Assembly (NCBI RefSeq): GCF_020165855.1
Contig: NZ_JAIUFY010000004.1
Span: 1 to 34,723, forward strand
Source: Celeribacter litoreus
GTDB lineage: Bacteria > Pseudomonadota > Alphaproteobacteria > Rhodobacterales > Rhodobacteraceae
Length of the DNA: 34,723 nucleotides
Reading direction: 5' to 3'
A model generated the notes under the pieces. The model did no database searches, was not told where the DNA came from, and saw nothing but the letters and a program-made list of their open reading frames with translations. The translations under genes were made by a program, and so were the position numbers. Shown here in pieces: positions 16,472 through 25,171 of this stretch (position 1 is its first letter; each line of letters opens with the position of its first letter).

Positions 16472-16960
16472 ATGTCGTGCGAGATCAAAACCGAGCCGCT
16501 GACCGCAGAGGCCTTTGCCCCCTACGGCGACGTGCTCGACGCCTCTGGTGCACCGGACAAGATCATCAATCAGGGCAAATGCGGTCGCTACCACGACCGC
16601 GCCGCTGTTGATGTGACACCGGACACCGGCGGACGCGTCGGCATGTCGATCTTTCACGCCGAGTTGCGGGAATTTCCCTACACGCTCGACCTGATCGAAC
16701 GGCATCCCGAAGGCTCACAGGCCTTTGTGCCCATGTCCGCCGATCCGTTCCTCGTGATCGTCTCCGACGGCCCCGACGCGACGCCCCGCGCCTTCGTCAC
16801 CAACGGCGCGCAGGCGATCAACTTTCACCGTGGCACATGGCACGGCGTTCTGACGCCTCTGGCGGGGAACGGCTTGTTCGCTGTCATGGACCGGATCGGG
16901 GACACCCCGAACCTCGAAGAGCACTGGTTCGAGACGCCTTGGACCGTGATCAACGGTTAA
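16472..16960 (+). CDS. allA: Ureidoglycolate lyase
   Basis: A 162-residue protein of the AllA family, normal in length. Recognisable parts are AFAPYGDVL near the N-terminus, SIFHAELREFPY, ERHPEGSQAFVPM with the conserved His and Gln, and INFHRGTWHGVLTPL, the cupin-like active-site strand. It splits ureidoglycolate into glyoxylate and urea in the cytoplasm. No clear ribosome-binding site precedes the ATG, but the allE stop is only 6 bp upstream, so translational coupling is likely. It is the last gene of the puuE-allE-allA operon and is followed by a long inverted repeat. Confidence 0.95.
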   Translation: MSCEIKTEPLTAEAFAPYGDVLDASGAPDKIINQGKCGRYHDRAAVDVTPDTGGRVGMSIFHAELREFPYTLDLIERHPEGSQAFVPMSADPFLVIVSDGPDATPRAFVTNGAQAINFHRGTWHGVLTPLAGNGLFAVMDRIGDTPNLEEHWFETPWTVING

Positions 16961-16975
16961 CGCAACGCGCGAGGG

Positions 16976-17019
16976 GTCCGACAAAAGTCCGACAGGGTGC
17001 CGACACTTTGCCGACCGCC
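16976..17019. repeat. Four CCGAC direct repeats with exact 11-bp period
   Basis: CCGAC occurs at 16978, 16989, 17000 and 17011, each 11 bp from the last. Three units read CCGACA and the fourth CCGACC; the preceding two bases are GT, GT, TG, TG. The array lies between the allA stop and the hairpin at 17035, about 100 bp upstream of the tRNA promoter. An 11-bp period places all copies on nearly the same face of the helix, as with arrays of a DNA-binding protein. The function is unknown. Confidence 0.8.
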
Positions 17020-17034
17020 GGATTCAACTGATTT

Positions 17035-17061
17035 CAGGCCGCACCAGACGCGTGCGGCCTG
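17035..17061 (+). terminator. Perfect 10-bp inverted repeat after allA
   Basis: 17035-17044 pairs perfectly with 17052-17061 around a 7-base loop. It is GC-rich and lies 74 bp after the allA stop, so it probably ends the purine operon. The following bases contain only three consecutive T, so it is a weak or Rho-assisted terminator, or an RNA 3'-end stabiliser. Confidence 0.6.
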
Positions 17062-17120
17062 ATGCTTTGATCCCCGCCATGCGGGAAAAAGATTTCCGCA
17101 AAAAACTGCACATTTCCCCC

Positions 17121-17149
17121 TTGACCCTGCCCCCTATGCCCTCTATCTA
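17121..17149 (+). promoter_or_regulatory. Probable sigma-70-type promoter of the tRNA gene
   Basis: TTGACC at 17121-17126 (5 of 6 to the consensus -35) is followed after 17 bp by TATCTA at 17144-17149, a partial -10 box. The tRNA begins 12 bp later, after a GC-rich discriminator typical of stable-RNA promoters. Confidence 0.55.
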
Positions 17150-17160
17150 CGCGGCACTTC

Positions 17161-17237
17161 GGCGGAGTAGCTCAGTTGGTTAGAGCAGCGGAATCATAAT
17201 CCGCGTGTCGGGGGTTCAAGTCCCTCCTCCGCTACCA
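17161..17237 (+). tRNA. tRNA with CAT anticodon (tRNA-Met, elongator)
   Basis: A 77-nt cloverleaf. Acceptor stem GGCGGAG pairs with CTCCGCT, the D arm is GCTC..GAGC, the anticodon stem is GCGGA/TCCGC with loop ATCATAA (anticodon CAT), the T loop is TTCAAGT, and CCA is encoded at 17235-17237. The first acceptor pair is G-U, not the mismatch expected for an initiator, and the anticodon stem lacks three G-C pairs, so it is not fMet. Elongator Met is most likely; a tRNA-Ile whose C34 is modified to lysidine has the same anticodon in DNA and is less likely. Confidence 0.95.
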
Positions 17238-17404
17238 TATCCCCTCAGCAAGACACTGAATTTATGGCGCTTTTCGAAGCGGTGTATTTTCTTGCCATCA
17301 TTTTTCCCACACTTTGGGAGATGGTTTGTCGGCTGACCAATCTCCGATTTCTCGAAAGAATCCGCGCCCTCTCATGGCGCTCAAACCGAGAAATGGAGAC
17401 CCGA

Positions 17405-17641
17405 ATGCCCAACACCCGCCCGCAAGTGACCTCTGATCAGGATCTTTATCAACTGGCACTCCAATGCCGCGATCTTTCTGCATTGCTGGAAGACACGTTG
17501 ATCGAACTCGACACCGAGACCTGCGAAAAGAAACTCGACGGGATTACAGCCCTCTCCAACATCCTGCAGGAGCGCATGGAAAAGCTGGCGCATACGTGTG
17601 ATCCGGTCACGCTCCGCAACATATTGGCAGGCAGCCTGTAA
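17405..17641 (+). CDS. Small protein of unknown function
   Basis: A 78-residue, largely helical, acidic protein. It contains DLYQLALQCRDLSALLEDTL and a Leu-rich stretch that could form a helical pair. The start at 17405 is preceded by GGAG at 17395-17398 with good spacing. An upstream ATG at 17264 would add 47 hydrophobic and basic residues that lack a ribosome-binding site, so I prefer the short form. I do not recognise a family. It is 14 bp upstream of the XRE-type regulator gene and probably cotranscribed with it. Confidence 0.6.
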   Translation: MPNTRPQVTSDQDLYQLALQCRDLSALLEDTLIELDTETCEKKLDGITALSNILQERMEKLAHTCDPVTLRNILAGSL

Positions 17642-17655
17642 CGCGCGGCTTTATC

Positions 17656-18171
17656 ATGACACTCTCAGAATGGCTTAGATCCGCGCAGGGACGCGGCTGG
17701 AGCGCTGGGCAAGTGACGCCGGAGGCAATCTCACTGCATTGCTCCTCACCGACATGCAGCACGCATATTTCGCGCTCCCTTCGCTCACTCGGCCGCCCTC
17801 CCAAACCGTGCCGCAAGAAACACCCTACAGTATTGGAAGACGGCCGCCATGATCCTTACGCCAAGCTCGTCGCCAAACTCCGGCGGCGCCGCGTCGAACT
17901 CGGGCTCGGACAAGAGGACGTAAACGCTGCTGTAGGATTTGCAGACGGATACATTAGCAAGCTTGAGGCGATGCACCGCTTTCCGCACGCAAGCACACTC
18001 GTTCTCTGGTGCCAAACCTTAGGCATAGAGCTGATAGAGGCTCCTGCCCCCCTCCCACAAGCAACGATTAGCGCAATAGAGGGGCGGCGCTCCCGCCCCT
18101 ACGCGCGCCATCAGGCCCGTTTCAAAGCCAACTCTGAGTGCAAAGAGGACGGGGTAGAACGCCCTGCATGA
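17656..18171 (+). CDS. XRE-family regulator with Cys/His N-terminal region
   Basis: A 171-residue protein. Residues about 70-125 form a helix-turn-helix of the XRE type (KLRRRRVELGLGQEDVNAAVG followed by DGYISKLEAMHRFP). The N-terminal ~57 residues contain C29, C34, H37, C52 and H56, spaced as might bind a metal ion, and the segment RPPKPCRKKHP. The C-terminal 40 residues are basic and probably disordered. It resembles prophage or plasmid regulators, and it lies in a low-gene-density stretch after a tRNA, a typical place for mobile-element remains. The DNA target and any ligand are unknown. Confidence 0.7.
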   Translation: MTLSEWLRSAQGRGWSAGQVTPEAISLHCSSPTCSTHISRSLRSLGRPPKPCRKKHPTVLEDGRHDPYAKLVAKLRRRRVELGLGQEDVNAAVGFADGYISKLEAMHRFPHASTLVLWCQTLGIELIEAPAPLPQATISAIEGRRSRPYARHQARFKANSECKEDGVERPA

Positions 18172-19310
18172 GAGTGAATCGCCTCACCGCGCAACTGGAC
18201 GTTTAGAGGCTCTTTCGTCAGAACATCCGCCAGAGAACTTGGAACTGCTTTTCGCTTTAAAAACAGCGCCCTGAACACATCAGCCCCACACCGTTCTCAT
18301 TCACACAACAGCGAATACTCGGCCAACCGACCTCATCACTTCGCCCTCATATGAGGAATCGTTTGATAGGTGTAAGGTGGGACTTTGAGCGCGCGCGAGC
18401 TCCGAAAGGTTTGATGGCGCGCACCGGCGCAAAGGTATCGAATGAACCCAGCTCGCTGCCAAGCAGTGCGGTCCGCTCACGATTGCCCGATTAGTGGTCT
18501 GACGGTGCAAGCAACCAACCCACTCTCACAGCCCCTCAAAAACCAATGTTGGATCATACATCTCAATCCAGCCTGCACAACTGTAGCTGCATGCGGGATA
18601 GGCGCGACGGATAGAGAGCCGACACCCCCACCCCCTTTTCATATCGGCAAAGTGACCCCCGGCCCCAAAAATCGCCGCACGTGGGGGTCCATCCATGCCT
18701 CCCCTCTCGCGTCAGGCCATAAAGGGCCGCTCTAGATTTTTAGAATGAAGCAAGCAGGCGCTCGGCAGTCCCCAAGTGTAAGTCCAAAGCGAGAACAAGT
18801 ATTTTCAGCTTTCGGCCCATGCCGGCCATTCGTACCCGGTGCAGCGGATGACCGATCACAACCCATTCAAGCCATTCGTGGCAAGCGCAGAGCGAGATGG
18901 GGTGTTAAACACGAAAAGCAGGAAGTAGACATTCTCTGCGGAAAAACGAATTCCTAAGTGGCCTGCACATTCCTGTCGATCCACGAAGAAACTCCCTGAT
19001 CACGGATCGAGCCAACAGTGGGTCATGTTTGCCACAGCCTTACAGGTCTGTGAAGGCCACCGTGTATAGCATTTTTGCGGACAAAACTTGCTCGAAAAAC
19101 AATGGCTGCTGCATTCTGGGCAGGTTCTTTGTGACCGTCACATCCAACCCGTAAGTCGTCTACGTTTACGCCGCCCTGTGATAGGTTTTTTGCTCAACCG
19201 TTGACACCTAAGTTGAATGGTCCGGTTTAAGTGTAGGGGCTTACGGTAAATAATTCACTGGCACCAAAGCCTATGAAACTTGGAAAGCTTTAAAAAATGA
19301 TGAGGCTGGG
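18172..19310. other. About 1.1 kb without a convincing gene
   Basis: Short open frames exist at 18442-18735 and 18745-18957, but they lack good ribosome-binding sites, and their predicted peptides are low in hydrophobic core residues and rich in Pro, Ser and Arg. The base composition is less GC-rich than in the flanking genes. A hairpin at 19037-19057 (GCCTT/AAGGC plus ACA/TGT) and a TTGACA at 19201-19206 without a good -10 box are the only signals I see. It is probably intergenic debris. Confidence 0.6.
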
Positions 19311-19347
19311 AAAAGGCGCGTATCGGTTTCAAACGACCGATACGCGC
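19311..19347 (-). terminator. Intrinsic terminator of the gabD transcript
   Basis: 19316-19327 and 19336-19347 form a perfect 12-bp stem with an 8-base loop. Read on the minus strand, the stem is followed by TTTT (19314-19311). It starts 15 bp past the gabD stop and should end the minus-strand operon. Confidence 0.88.
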
Positions 19348-19361
19348 TTCCGTCCTGCGGT

Positions 19362-20798
19362 TTACAACCCCCCGAAGTGGAAAGCCTTGGTTTCGAGATA
19401 CTCCTCGATGCCCTCTTGTGCGCCTTCTCGGCCAAGTCCCGATGATTTGACGCCGCCGAAGGGAGCTTCGGCATGGGAAACGGCGCCGGTGTTGAGGCCG
19501 ACGAGTCCGAATTCCAAGGCTTCGCCGAAGCGGAACGCACGTGCCATGTCTTTCGTGTAGAAATAGGCGGCCAAGCCGAACGGCGTGCCGTTCGCGATCT
19601 CCAGCGCTTCTTCCTCCGTCTCGAACTTGAACACTGGCGCGACGGGGCCAAAGGTTTCCTCAGACGCGAAACGCATGTCCGTGGTTGCTCCGGTCAGCAC
19701 AACTGGATCGGCGAATTGTGCGGTTAGGTTGCGCGCGGTCGTGGCGCGTACGGCCCCTTTTGCGATGGCGTCATCGACATGGGCCGTGATCTTTTCAATG
19801 GCCGCGGCGTTGATCATCGGACCGATGTTTGTGCCGTCCTCCGTACCCGCGCCGACCTTCAGCGCGTTCACCTTCTCCGCCAGTTTCGCGACGAATGCGT
19901 CGTGAATGCCGGACTGCACCAGCATCCGGTTGGCACAGACACAGGTCTGGCCGCCGTTGCGGAACTTCGACACCATCGCGCCTTCGACGGCTGCATCCAG
20001 ATCGGCATCATCAAAGACGATGAACGGTGCGTTGCCCCCGAGTTCGAGCGACATTTTCTTGAGCGTCGGCGCGCATTGTTCTGCAAGAAGCGCACCCACG
20101 CGGGTCGATCCGGTGAAGGAGAGCTTGCGGACAACAGGGCTTGCAGTCAGGGCGCCGCCGATCTCTTCGGGACGTCCCGTCAGGATGTTGAGCACGCCTT
20201 TCGGAATGCCTGCACGTTCGGCCAGAACGCCAAGCGCCAGCGCAGAATAGGGCGTGAAGTCGGACGGTTTGATCACCATGGTGCAACCTGCGGCCAGTCC
20301 CGGCGCGACCTTGCGGGTGATCATTGCATTGGGGAAGTTCCACGGTGTGATGATCGCGCAGACGCCGACGGGTTCTTTCAAGGCCATGATCTTTTTGCCC
20401 GGCAACGGCGAGGGAATGATATGGCCGTTGATGCGGCGGGCTTCTTCCGCGAACCAGCGCACAAAGGACGCCCCGTAGATGATCTCACCCTTGGCTTCCG
20501 CGAGGGGCTTGCCCTGTTCGGACGTCAAGATCATCGCGAGATCGTCTGCGTGCTCCAGCATCAGGTCGTACCAAGCCATCAACAGGTCGGCGCGTTCAAG
20601 ATGGGTCTTTGCCTTCCACGATTTCATTGCTTCGGCGGCGGCAGCAATCGCGGCCTCTGTCTCCGCCGCAGTACAATCGGGCATGGTGCCCATGGCTGTA
20701 CCGGTGGCGGGGTTGATGACATCCATATCGGCACGTGCAATCCATGCCCCGTCGATGAGAGCGGCCTGACGGAAGAGATCGGGGTCTTTGAGTTGCAT
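19362..20798 (-). CDS. gabD: NAD(P)-dependent succinate-semialdehyde-type dehydrogenase
   Basis: A 478-residue aldehyde dehydrogenase with the normal family length. The nucleotide-binding region has ITPWNFPNAMITRK and FTGSTRVG. The general base is E252 in LELGGNAPFIV and the nucleophile is C286 in GGQTCVCANR; the extra C288 is usual in the SSADH branch and forms a redox switch in some members. EEAPFGGVK-like AEAPFGGVKSSG ends the fold. It oxidises a semialdehyde, most likely succinic, to the acid. Its ATG is directly next to the stop of the upstream dehydrogenase gene. In this cluster it could act on the semialdehyde made by the class III aminotransferase or the amine oxidase. Glutarate semialdehyde is an alternative substrate. 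Confidence 0.88.
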   Translation of the reverse strand: MQLKDPDLFRQAALIDGAWIARADMDVINPATGTAMGTMPDCTAAETEAAIAAAAEAMKSWKAKTHLERADLLMAWYDLMLEHADDLAMILTSEQGKPLAEAKGEIIYGASFVRWFAEEARRINGHIIPSPLPGKKIMALKEPVGVCAIITPWNFPNAMITRKVAPGLAAGCTMVIKPSDFTPYSALALGVLAERAGIPKGVLNILTGRPEEIGGALTASPVVRKLSFTGSTRVGALLAEQCAPTLKKMSLELGGNAPFIVFDDADLDAAVEGAMVSKFRNGGQTCVCANRMLVQSGIHDAFVAKLAEKVNALKVGAGTEDGTNIGPMINAAAIEKITAHVDDAIAKGAVRATTARNLTAQFADPVVLTGATTDMRFASEETFGPVAPVFKFETEEEALEIANGTPFGLAAYFYTKDMARAFRFGEALEFGLVGLNTGAVSHAEAPFGGVKSSGLGREGAQEGIEEYLETKAFHFGGL

Positions 20799-21845
20799 TT
20801 ACGCCTCCAATGCGGCCAGAACGGCCGAGGTGATGTCGTCTGTTGAATTCTGTCCCGGACGGGTTCCAATGCCTTTGGCTGTGGCGGCCTCAATCGCCGT
20901 CAAGATCGCGGTAGCGGCGTCTTTTTCGCCCAGATGATCGAGCATCATAGCCCCCGACCAGATGGCCGCAATCGGGTTCGCGATGTTTTGGCCTGCAATA
21001 TCGGGAGCCGAGCCATGCACCGGTTCGAACATTGAGGGCACAGAAGGGTCGGGGCAGATGTTGGCAGAGGCGGCAAATCCGAGACCGCCCTGAATAGCCG
21101 CGCCTAGATCGGTCAGGATGTCGCCAAAGAGGTTCGAGGCGACGATCACGTCGAGTTGTTCGGGCGCCATCACCATCTTTGCGCACATGGCGTCGATATG
21201 CATGTGGCTAACGGAGACGTCGGGGTACTCTTTTGCCACCTCGCGGGTCACTTCGTCCCAGAACACCATGGAGTATTTCTGGGCGTTCGATTTGGTAACA
21301 GAGGTCAGATGTTTGCGCCGTGCGCGGGCCTGTTCAAAGCCGAACCGGATGATCCGTTCGACGCCCGCACGGGTGAAGATCGCGACCTCGGTTGCGACCT
21401 CATTGTCCTTGCCCTGATGCACTCGGCCACCGGCGCCAGAATATTCGCCCTCGGTGTTCTCGCGGATGCAGAGGATGTCGAACCCTTCCGCCTTGAGCGG
21501 GCCTTCGACGCCGCTCAACAGGCGGTGCGGACGAATGTTGGCGTATTGGGTGAAGGCCTTGCGGATTGGAAGCAAAAGCCCATGCAGGGAGACGCTGTCC
21601 GGTACAGTGTCCGGCCAGCCGACCGCGCCGAGATAAATCGCATCGAATTTCGAGAGTGTTTCGATCCCGTCCGCGGGCATCATCTCACCGTGTTCGAGGT
21701 AGTATTCGCAGGACCAGGGAAAGGTCTCAGAATGCAGGGAAAATCCAAATTCCCGGCCCGCAGCCGACAGCACCTCCATCGTAGCATCGGTCACATCGAC
21801 ACCGATGCCGTCGCCGGGGATGAGCGCGAGTTTGTAGGCGGTCAT
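20799..21845 (-). CDS. D-malate / tartrate dehydrogenase family enzyme (beta-decarboxylating)
   Basis: A 348-residue member of the isocitrate/isopropylmalate dehydrogenase family, closest in motifs to TtuC/DmlA. It begins YKLALIPGDGIGVDV and has DSVSLHGLLLPIRKAF, the substrate arginine loop NIRPHRLL, ENTEGEYS, the lysine in TKSNAQKYS, metal aspartates in IDAMCAKM and SNLFGDILTD, and FEPVHGSAPDIAG. It oxidises a 2-hydroxy diacid (D-malate, tartrate or 3-alkylmalate) with NAD, with or without loss of CO2. The start at 21845 has AGGAG. It is the first gene of a pair with gabD. The Lrp gene diverges 267 bp away. Confidence 0.87.
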   Translation of the reverse strand: MTAYKLALIPGDGIGVDVTDATMEVLSAAGREFGFSLHSETFPWSCEYYLEHGEMMPADGIETLSKFDAIYLGAVGWPDTVPDSVSLHGLLLPIRKAFTQYANIRPHRLLSGVEGPLKAEGFDILCIRENTEGEYSGAGGRVHQGKDNEVATEVAIFTRAGVERIIRFGFEQARARRKHLTSVTKSNAQKYSMVFWDEVTREVAKEYPDVSVSHMHIDAMCAKMVMAPEQLDVIVASNLFGDILTDLGAAIQGGLGFAASANICPDPSVPSMFEPVHGSAPDIAGQNIANPIAAIWSGAMMLDHLGEKDAATAILTAIEAATAKGIGTRPGQNSTDDITSAVLAALEA

Positions 21846-22053
21846 CTGATCTCTCCTTACAGCCTGTTTCTCTTTAAGGTATCGCTTGGAGACAGCGCAA
21901 AAAGCTGCTGAAAGCCAGAGCATCGCAGAAGATTCAGCTTTTACCCGACCTCTCCTACGCAGAAGATTTTGTGGCAATCGTAGAGAAAGTTTCCGGAACA
22001 CGTCTGGGGCAGGCAAAATCTGGACAAAGCGTTAAGATTTGTGTCGAATGCTG

Positions 22054-22084
22054 TTGACGTTAAGGCGCTAACAGAAAAGATAAA
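22054..22084 (+). promoter_or_regulatory. Possible promoter of the Lrp-type regulator gene
   Basis: TTGACG at 22054-22059 and GATAAA at 22079-22084 are 19 bp apart, a little long but plausible. It lies 29 bp before the chosen start and would exclude an in-frame ATG at 22041. Signal strength is modest. Confidence 0.35.
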
Positions 22085-22112
22085 TGCCTGCAGAGTGGCT
22101 GAGGGACCCCGC

Positions 22113-22607
22113 ATGAGCACCAGCTACAAACTAGATCGGATTGATCTAAAAATTCTGTCCGAATTGCAGCGCAATGGTCGGATAACGAATGTTGAGCTTG
22201 CGGAGCTTGTCGCGCTGTCGCCATCGCCCTGTCTGATGCGTGTCAAGAAACTTCAGAAAGCCGGGTATATCACGGGATATGCTGCGAAAATCGACGTTGC
22301 GAAGCTGGGTGAAACTCTCACGGTTTTTACGGAATTCACCCTTAAGAACCACCGCCAGATCGATTTTGCCAGATTTCAGGAAGCTTTGGAAAAAGTCGAT
22401 AGCTGCGTCGAATGCCATTTGGTTTCAGGCGGCTATGACTATCTCGCGAAATTCGTGACCGGGTCTATTTCGGATTACCAGATGGTGATCGAGGACCTGA
22501 TCGACCGAAATGTGGGGATCGACAAGTATTTCAGCTTTGTCGTGATGAAAACGCCGTTCATCAAGACGCAAATCCCGCTGACCCGTCTCTTCGCAGATAA
22601 ACTCTAA
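22113..22607 (+). CDS. Lrp/AsnC-family transcriptional regulator
   Basis: A 164-residue regulator. The N-terminal helix-turn-helix reads LDRIDLKILSELQRNGRITNVELAELVALS followed by CLMRVKKLQKAGYI, the standard Lrp arrangement. The C-terminal ~85 residues form the RAM ligand-binding domain (VECHLVSGGYDYLAKFV, then SFVVMKTPFIKTQIPL). Such proteins form octamers and sense amino acids or related acids. The start at 22113 has GAGGGA at 22101-22106. It is divergent from the dehydrogenase pair and convergent with the ABC transporter operon, so it is a good candidate controller of both, with the cluster's own substrate or product as ligand (inference). Confidence 0.93.
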   Translation: MSTSYKLDRIDLKILSELQRNGRITNVELAELVALSPSPCLMRVKKLQKAGYITGYAAKIDVAKLGETLTVFTEFTLKNHRQIDFARFQEALEKVDSCVECHLVSGGYDYLAKFVTGSISDYQMVIEDLIDRNVGIDKYFSFVVMKTPFIKTQIPLTRLFADKL

Positions 22608-22646
22608 CGGGACGCACCGCACAGGACGGCGCGTCCGGTTTTAGGA

Positions 22647-24314
22647 TCAACGAAGCGCGAACTCAGCGACCAGATCGGGGTCCTGTTCGAGGGAAGAAAG
22701 CCAGCCTGTGTCGAGTTGCGGGATCGAGGAGATCAGCAATTTCGAATAGGGATGTTCGGCCTTGCTCGACATGTCCCGGGCGGGAAGCGCCTCGACCACT
22801 TCGCCTTTGTACATGACCAGCACATCGTCACAGATCGCCTCCACGGTCGAGAGGTCGTGGCTGATGAACATGTAGCTCAGGTCCAACTCGCGCTGAAGTT
22901 CCTTGAGCAGATCAATGATCGCGGCGGCCACCACTGTGTCGAGAGCCGAGGTGATTTCGTCGCAGAGGATCAGATCGGGGTCGGCCGCCAGAGCGCGGGC
23001 AAGGTTAATCCGTTGTTTCTGTCCACCCGAAAGCTCGCCCGGCAGGCGATGGCGCAGATTTGCGGGCAGACGAACCATATCGAGCAGTTCAACCACACGT
23101 GCGTCACGTTCAGCGCCCTTCATCCCGTGATAGAAAGTCAGCGGACGCCCGAGGATCGCGCCAATCGAGTGCGCCGGGTTGAGCGCGGTATCGGCCAGCT
23201 GGAAAACAATCTGGCTCCGGCGCAGTTCTTCTTTCGACCGTGACTTAAGCGCGTGGGGCATTTCATAACCATCAATGAGCACCTCGCCTCTGTAGGGAGG
23301 AAGAATGCCGGAAATTGCACGCGCCAGCGTGGATTTGCCCGAGCCGCTCTCCCCAATGACACCGAGGTTGCGCCCACGCGGGAGCACCAGATTGACGTCC
23401 TTGAGGATTTTGGCGGAAGGCTCCCCATTGTGGACCGGCCCATATCCGGCAAAGAGATTGCGGACTTCGAGAATAGGGGCGGTGTGCTTGGCGGCTGTCG
23501 GACTGACTATCGCCTCATGCAAAACGGGTTCGAACGCCGAGAGCAATTCTTTGGTGTAAGAATGCGTCGGATTATGGAGGATTTGCTCGGCCGTTCCCTC
23601 TTCTTGAATAACGCCGCCTTTGAGAACGATAATCCGGTCCGCAACCTGTGCCACGACTGCGAGGTCGTGGCTCACGTAAACGCCTGAGATGCCGCCGTTC
23701 GCCATGACGGATTTGAACGCGCGCAGCACTTCGATCTGCGTGGTCACGTCGAGCGCAGTTGTCGGTTCGTCAAAAATTACGAGATCCGGATCTCCGATGA
23801 GTGCCATCGCGGCGGAAAGCCGCTGCAACTGGCCGCCGGACACTTGGTGTGGGTAACGTGACCCGATGGTGTCGTAATGCGGAAGCGCGAGGGCCTTGAA
23901 CAATTCGACCGCTTTTTCTTCGGCCTTGTCGCGTGGCATCAGCTTGTGGATTTTGGTGATCTCGATCACCTGATCCATGATGCGTTTGGACGGGTTGAAG
24001 GCCGCAGCCGCAGACTGCGGCACGTAAGAAACCTTGGTGCCGCGCAGGCTCGCCCGAGCGCGCTCGCTCATGGACGTGATTTCAGCGTCACCGAGGTGGA
24101 TGTTTCCCTCTTCAATGAAACAGCCGCTGCGCGTGTGGCCCATAAGAGAAAGCGCGATGGTGGTCTTGCCGGAGCCACTTTCGCCGATGAGGGCAACGAT
24201 TTCACCCGGGGCGATGTCGAACGAGACGCCTTTGATAATCTCCACTCTACGACCGGAGTCCGTGGTTGCGCCGATTTTGAGGTTGCGGACGGTGATACGG
24301 GAATGGCTCATCAT
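22647..24314 (-). CDS. Peptide/opine-type ABC transporter, fused dual ATPase
   Basis: A 555-residue protein with two ATPase domains that are separate DppD and DppF subunits in other systems. The first (about 1-265) has Walker A GESGSGKT, signature VSGGQLQR and Walker [14 protein letters not shown]. The second (about 290-555) has [16 protein letters not shown] and [13 protein letters not shown]; Ile in place of the usual Pro after DE is slightly atypical. It powers the two permeases encoded upstream. ATG 24314 overlaps the permease stop as ATGA; the next codon is also ATG, which has better spacing to AGGAG. It is the last gene of the ABC operon. Confidence 0.93.
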   Translation of the reverse strand: MMSHSRITVRNLKIGATTDSGRRVEIIKGVSFDIAPGEIVALIGESGSGKTTIALSLMGHTRSGCFIEEGNIHLGDAEITSMSERARASLRGTKVSYVPQSAAAAFNPSKRIMDQVIEITKIHKLMPRDKAEEKAVELFKALALPHYDTIGSRYPHQVSGGQLQRLSAAMALIGDPDLVIFDEPTTALDVTTQIEVLRAFKSVMANGGISGVYVSHDLAVVAQVADRIIVLKGGVIQEEGTAEQILHNPTHSYTKELLSAFEPVLHEAIVSPTAAKHTAPILEVRNLFAGYGPVHNGEPSAKILKDVNLVLPRGRNLGVIGESGSGKSTLARAISGILPPYRGEVLIDGYEMPHALKSRSKEELRRSQIVFQLADTALNPAHSIGAILGRPLTFYHGMKGAERDARVVELLDMVRLPANLRHRLPGELSGGQKQRINLARALAADPDLILCDEITSALDTVVAAAIIDLLKELQRELDLSYMFISHDLSTVEAICDDVLVMYKGEVVEALPARDMSSKAEHPYSKLLISSIPQLDTGWLSSLEQDPDLVAEFALR

Positions 24315-25171
24315 TCGCTCCTGTCGCGGATTTTCGTGGGCAGGTTGTCGATGAACAGGTTCACCGAGATGGTCAGAGTAGCAATCGCGATCGAGGGGAA
24401 AACGACGGCCGGGGCCCCAAAGCTAAGGCCTTCGATATTTTCACGCACCAACGCGCCCCAATCCGCATTTGGCGGTTGCACGCCGAGGCCAAGGAAGGAG
24501 AGGCCGGACAGCACGAGGACGATGAATACAAAGCGCACGCCGAGATCGGCCAGCACAGGGCCAAGAATGTTCGGGAAAATCTCGCGCACGATCAGGTAGA
24601 CGGTGGTCTCTCCGCGGGCACGGGCGACTGTGATGAAATCCATCGTGTTCACGTTCACGGAGAGCGCCCTCGCAAAGCGGTAGGCCCCGGGCAGGTAGAT
24701 CGCGGCGAGCGTCAGGACGAGCACAGGGATCGACGATCCGACGGCGGCCACAGTCACAAGTCCAAACAACAGGGAAGGGATTCCGTTAAAGGCGTCCAGA
24801 AGGCGCGAGAGCACCATATCGAACCATCCGCCTGTGACGGCCGCGATCATGCCGAGGATCACACCGCCCGCGACAGAGATAAACACGGCAGCAAGGGAAA
24901 TGCCGACGGTGTAGCGGGTTCCCATCAGAATGCGGGACAGGATGTCACGTCCCAGATAGTCGGTCCCGAGCCAGAACTTGTCACTCATCGGACCGAAATA
25001 GTCCCAGTCCACGATTTCACCTGCAGGATATGGGGCGAGTAAGGGACCGAAGATCGCGATGAACGCCCAGAACAGGATCACGGCAAGACCGATCCGTCCC
25101 GTCAGGTTGAAGGAGTAGCCGAGGCGCTTGGGGGTCGGCAGCGCAGAAAGAAAAGTGGTGCGTGTCGTCAT
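24311..25171 (-). CDS. ABC transporter permease, DppC type
   Basis: A 286-residue inner-membrane protein with six predicted helices. The N-terminal helix has LAVILFWAFIAIFGPLLAPYPAGEI, and the lumenal WDYFGPMSDKFWLGTDYLGRDILSR segment is the DppC/OppC signature. The EAA loop reads VARARGETTVYLIVREIFPNILGPV. It pairs with the DppB-type permease to form the channel. Stop and start overlap with both neighbours (ATGA type), so translation is coupled along the operon. Confidence 0.95.
   Translation of the reverse strand: MTTRTTFLSALPTPKRLGYSFNLTGRIGLAVILFWAFIAIFGPLLAPYPAGEIVDWDYFGPMSDKFWLGTDYLGRDILSRILMGTRYTVGISLAAVFISVAGGVILGMIAAVTGGWFDMVLSRLLDAFNGIPSLLFGLVTVAAVGSSIPVLVLTLAAIYLPGAYRFARALSVNVNTMDFITVARARGETTVYLIVREIFPNILGPVLADLGVRFVFIVLVLSGLSFLGLGVQPPNADWGALVRENIEGLSFGAPAVVFPSIAIATLTISVNLFIDNLPTKIRDRSE

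Noticed and set aside
18442-18957. Two small open frames in the gene-poor stretch
   Set aside because: They have no ribosome-binding site, unlikely amino acid composition and no recognisable domain.
17161-19310. Possible attachment-site duplication of the tRNA 3' end
   Set aside because: I looked downstream for a second copy of the T-arm/acceptor 3' sequence and saw none, and there is no integrase gene.
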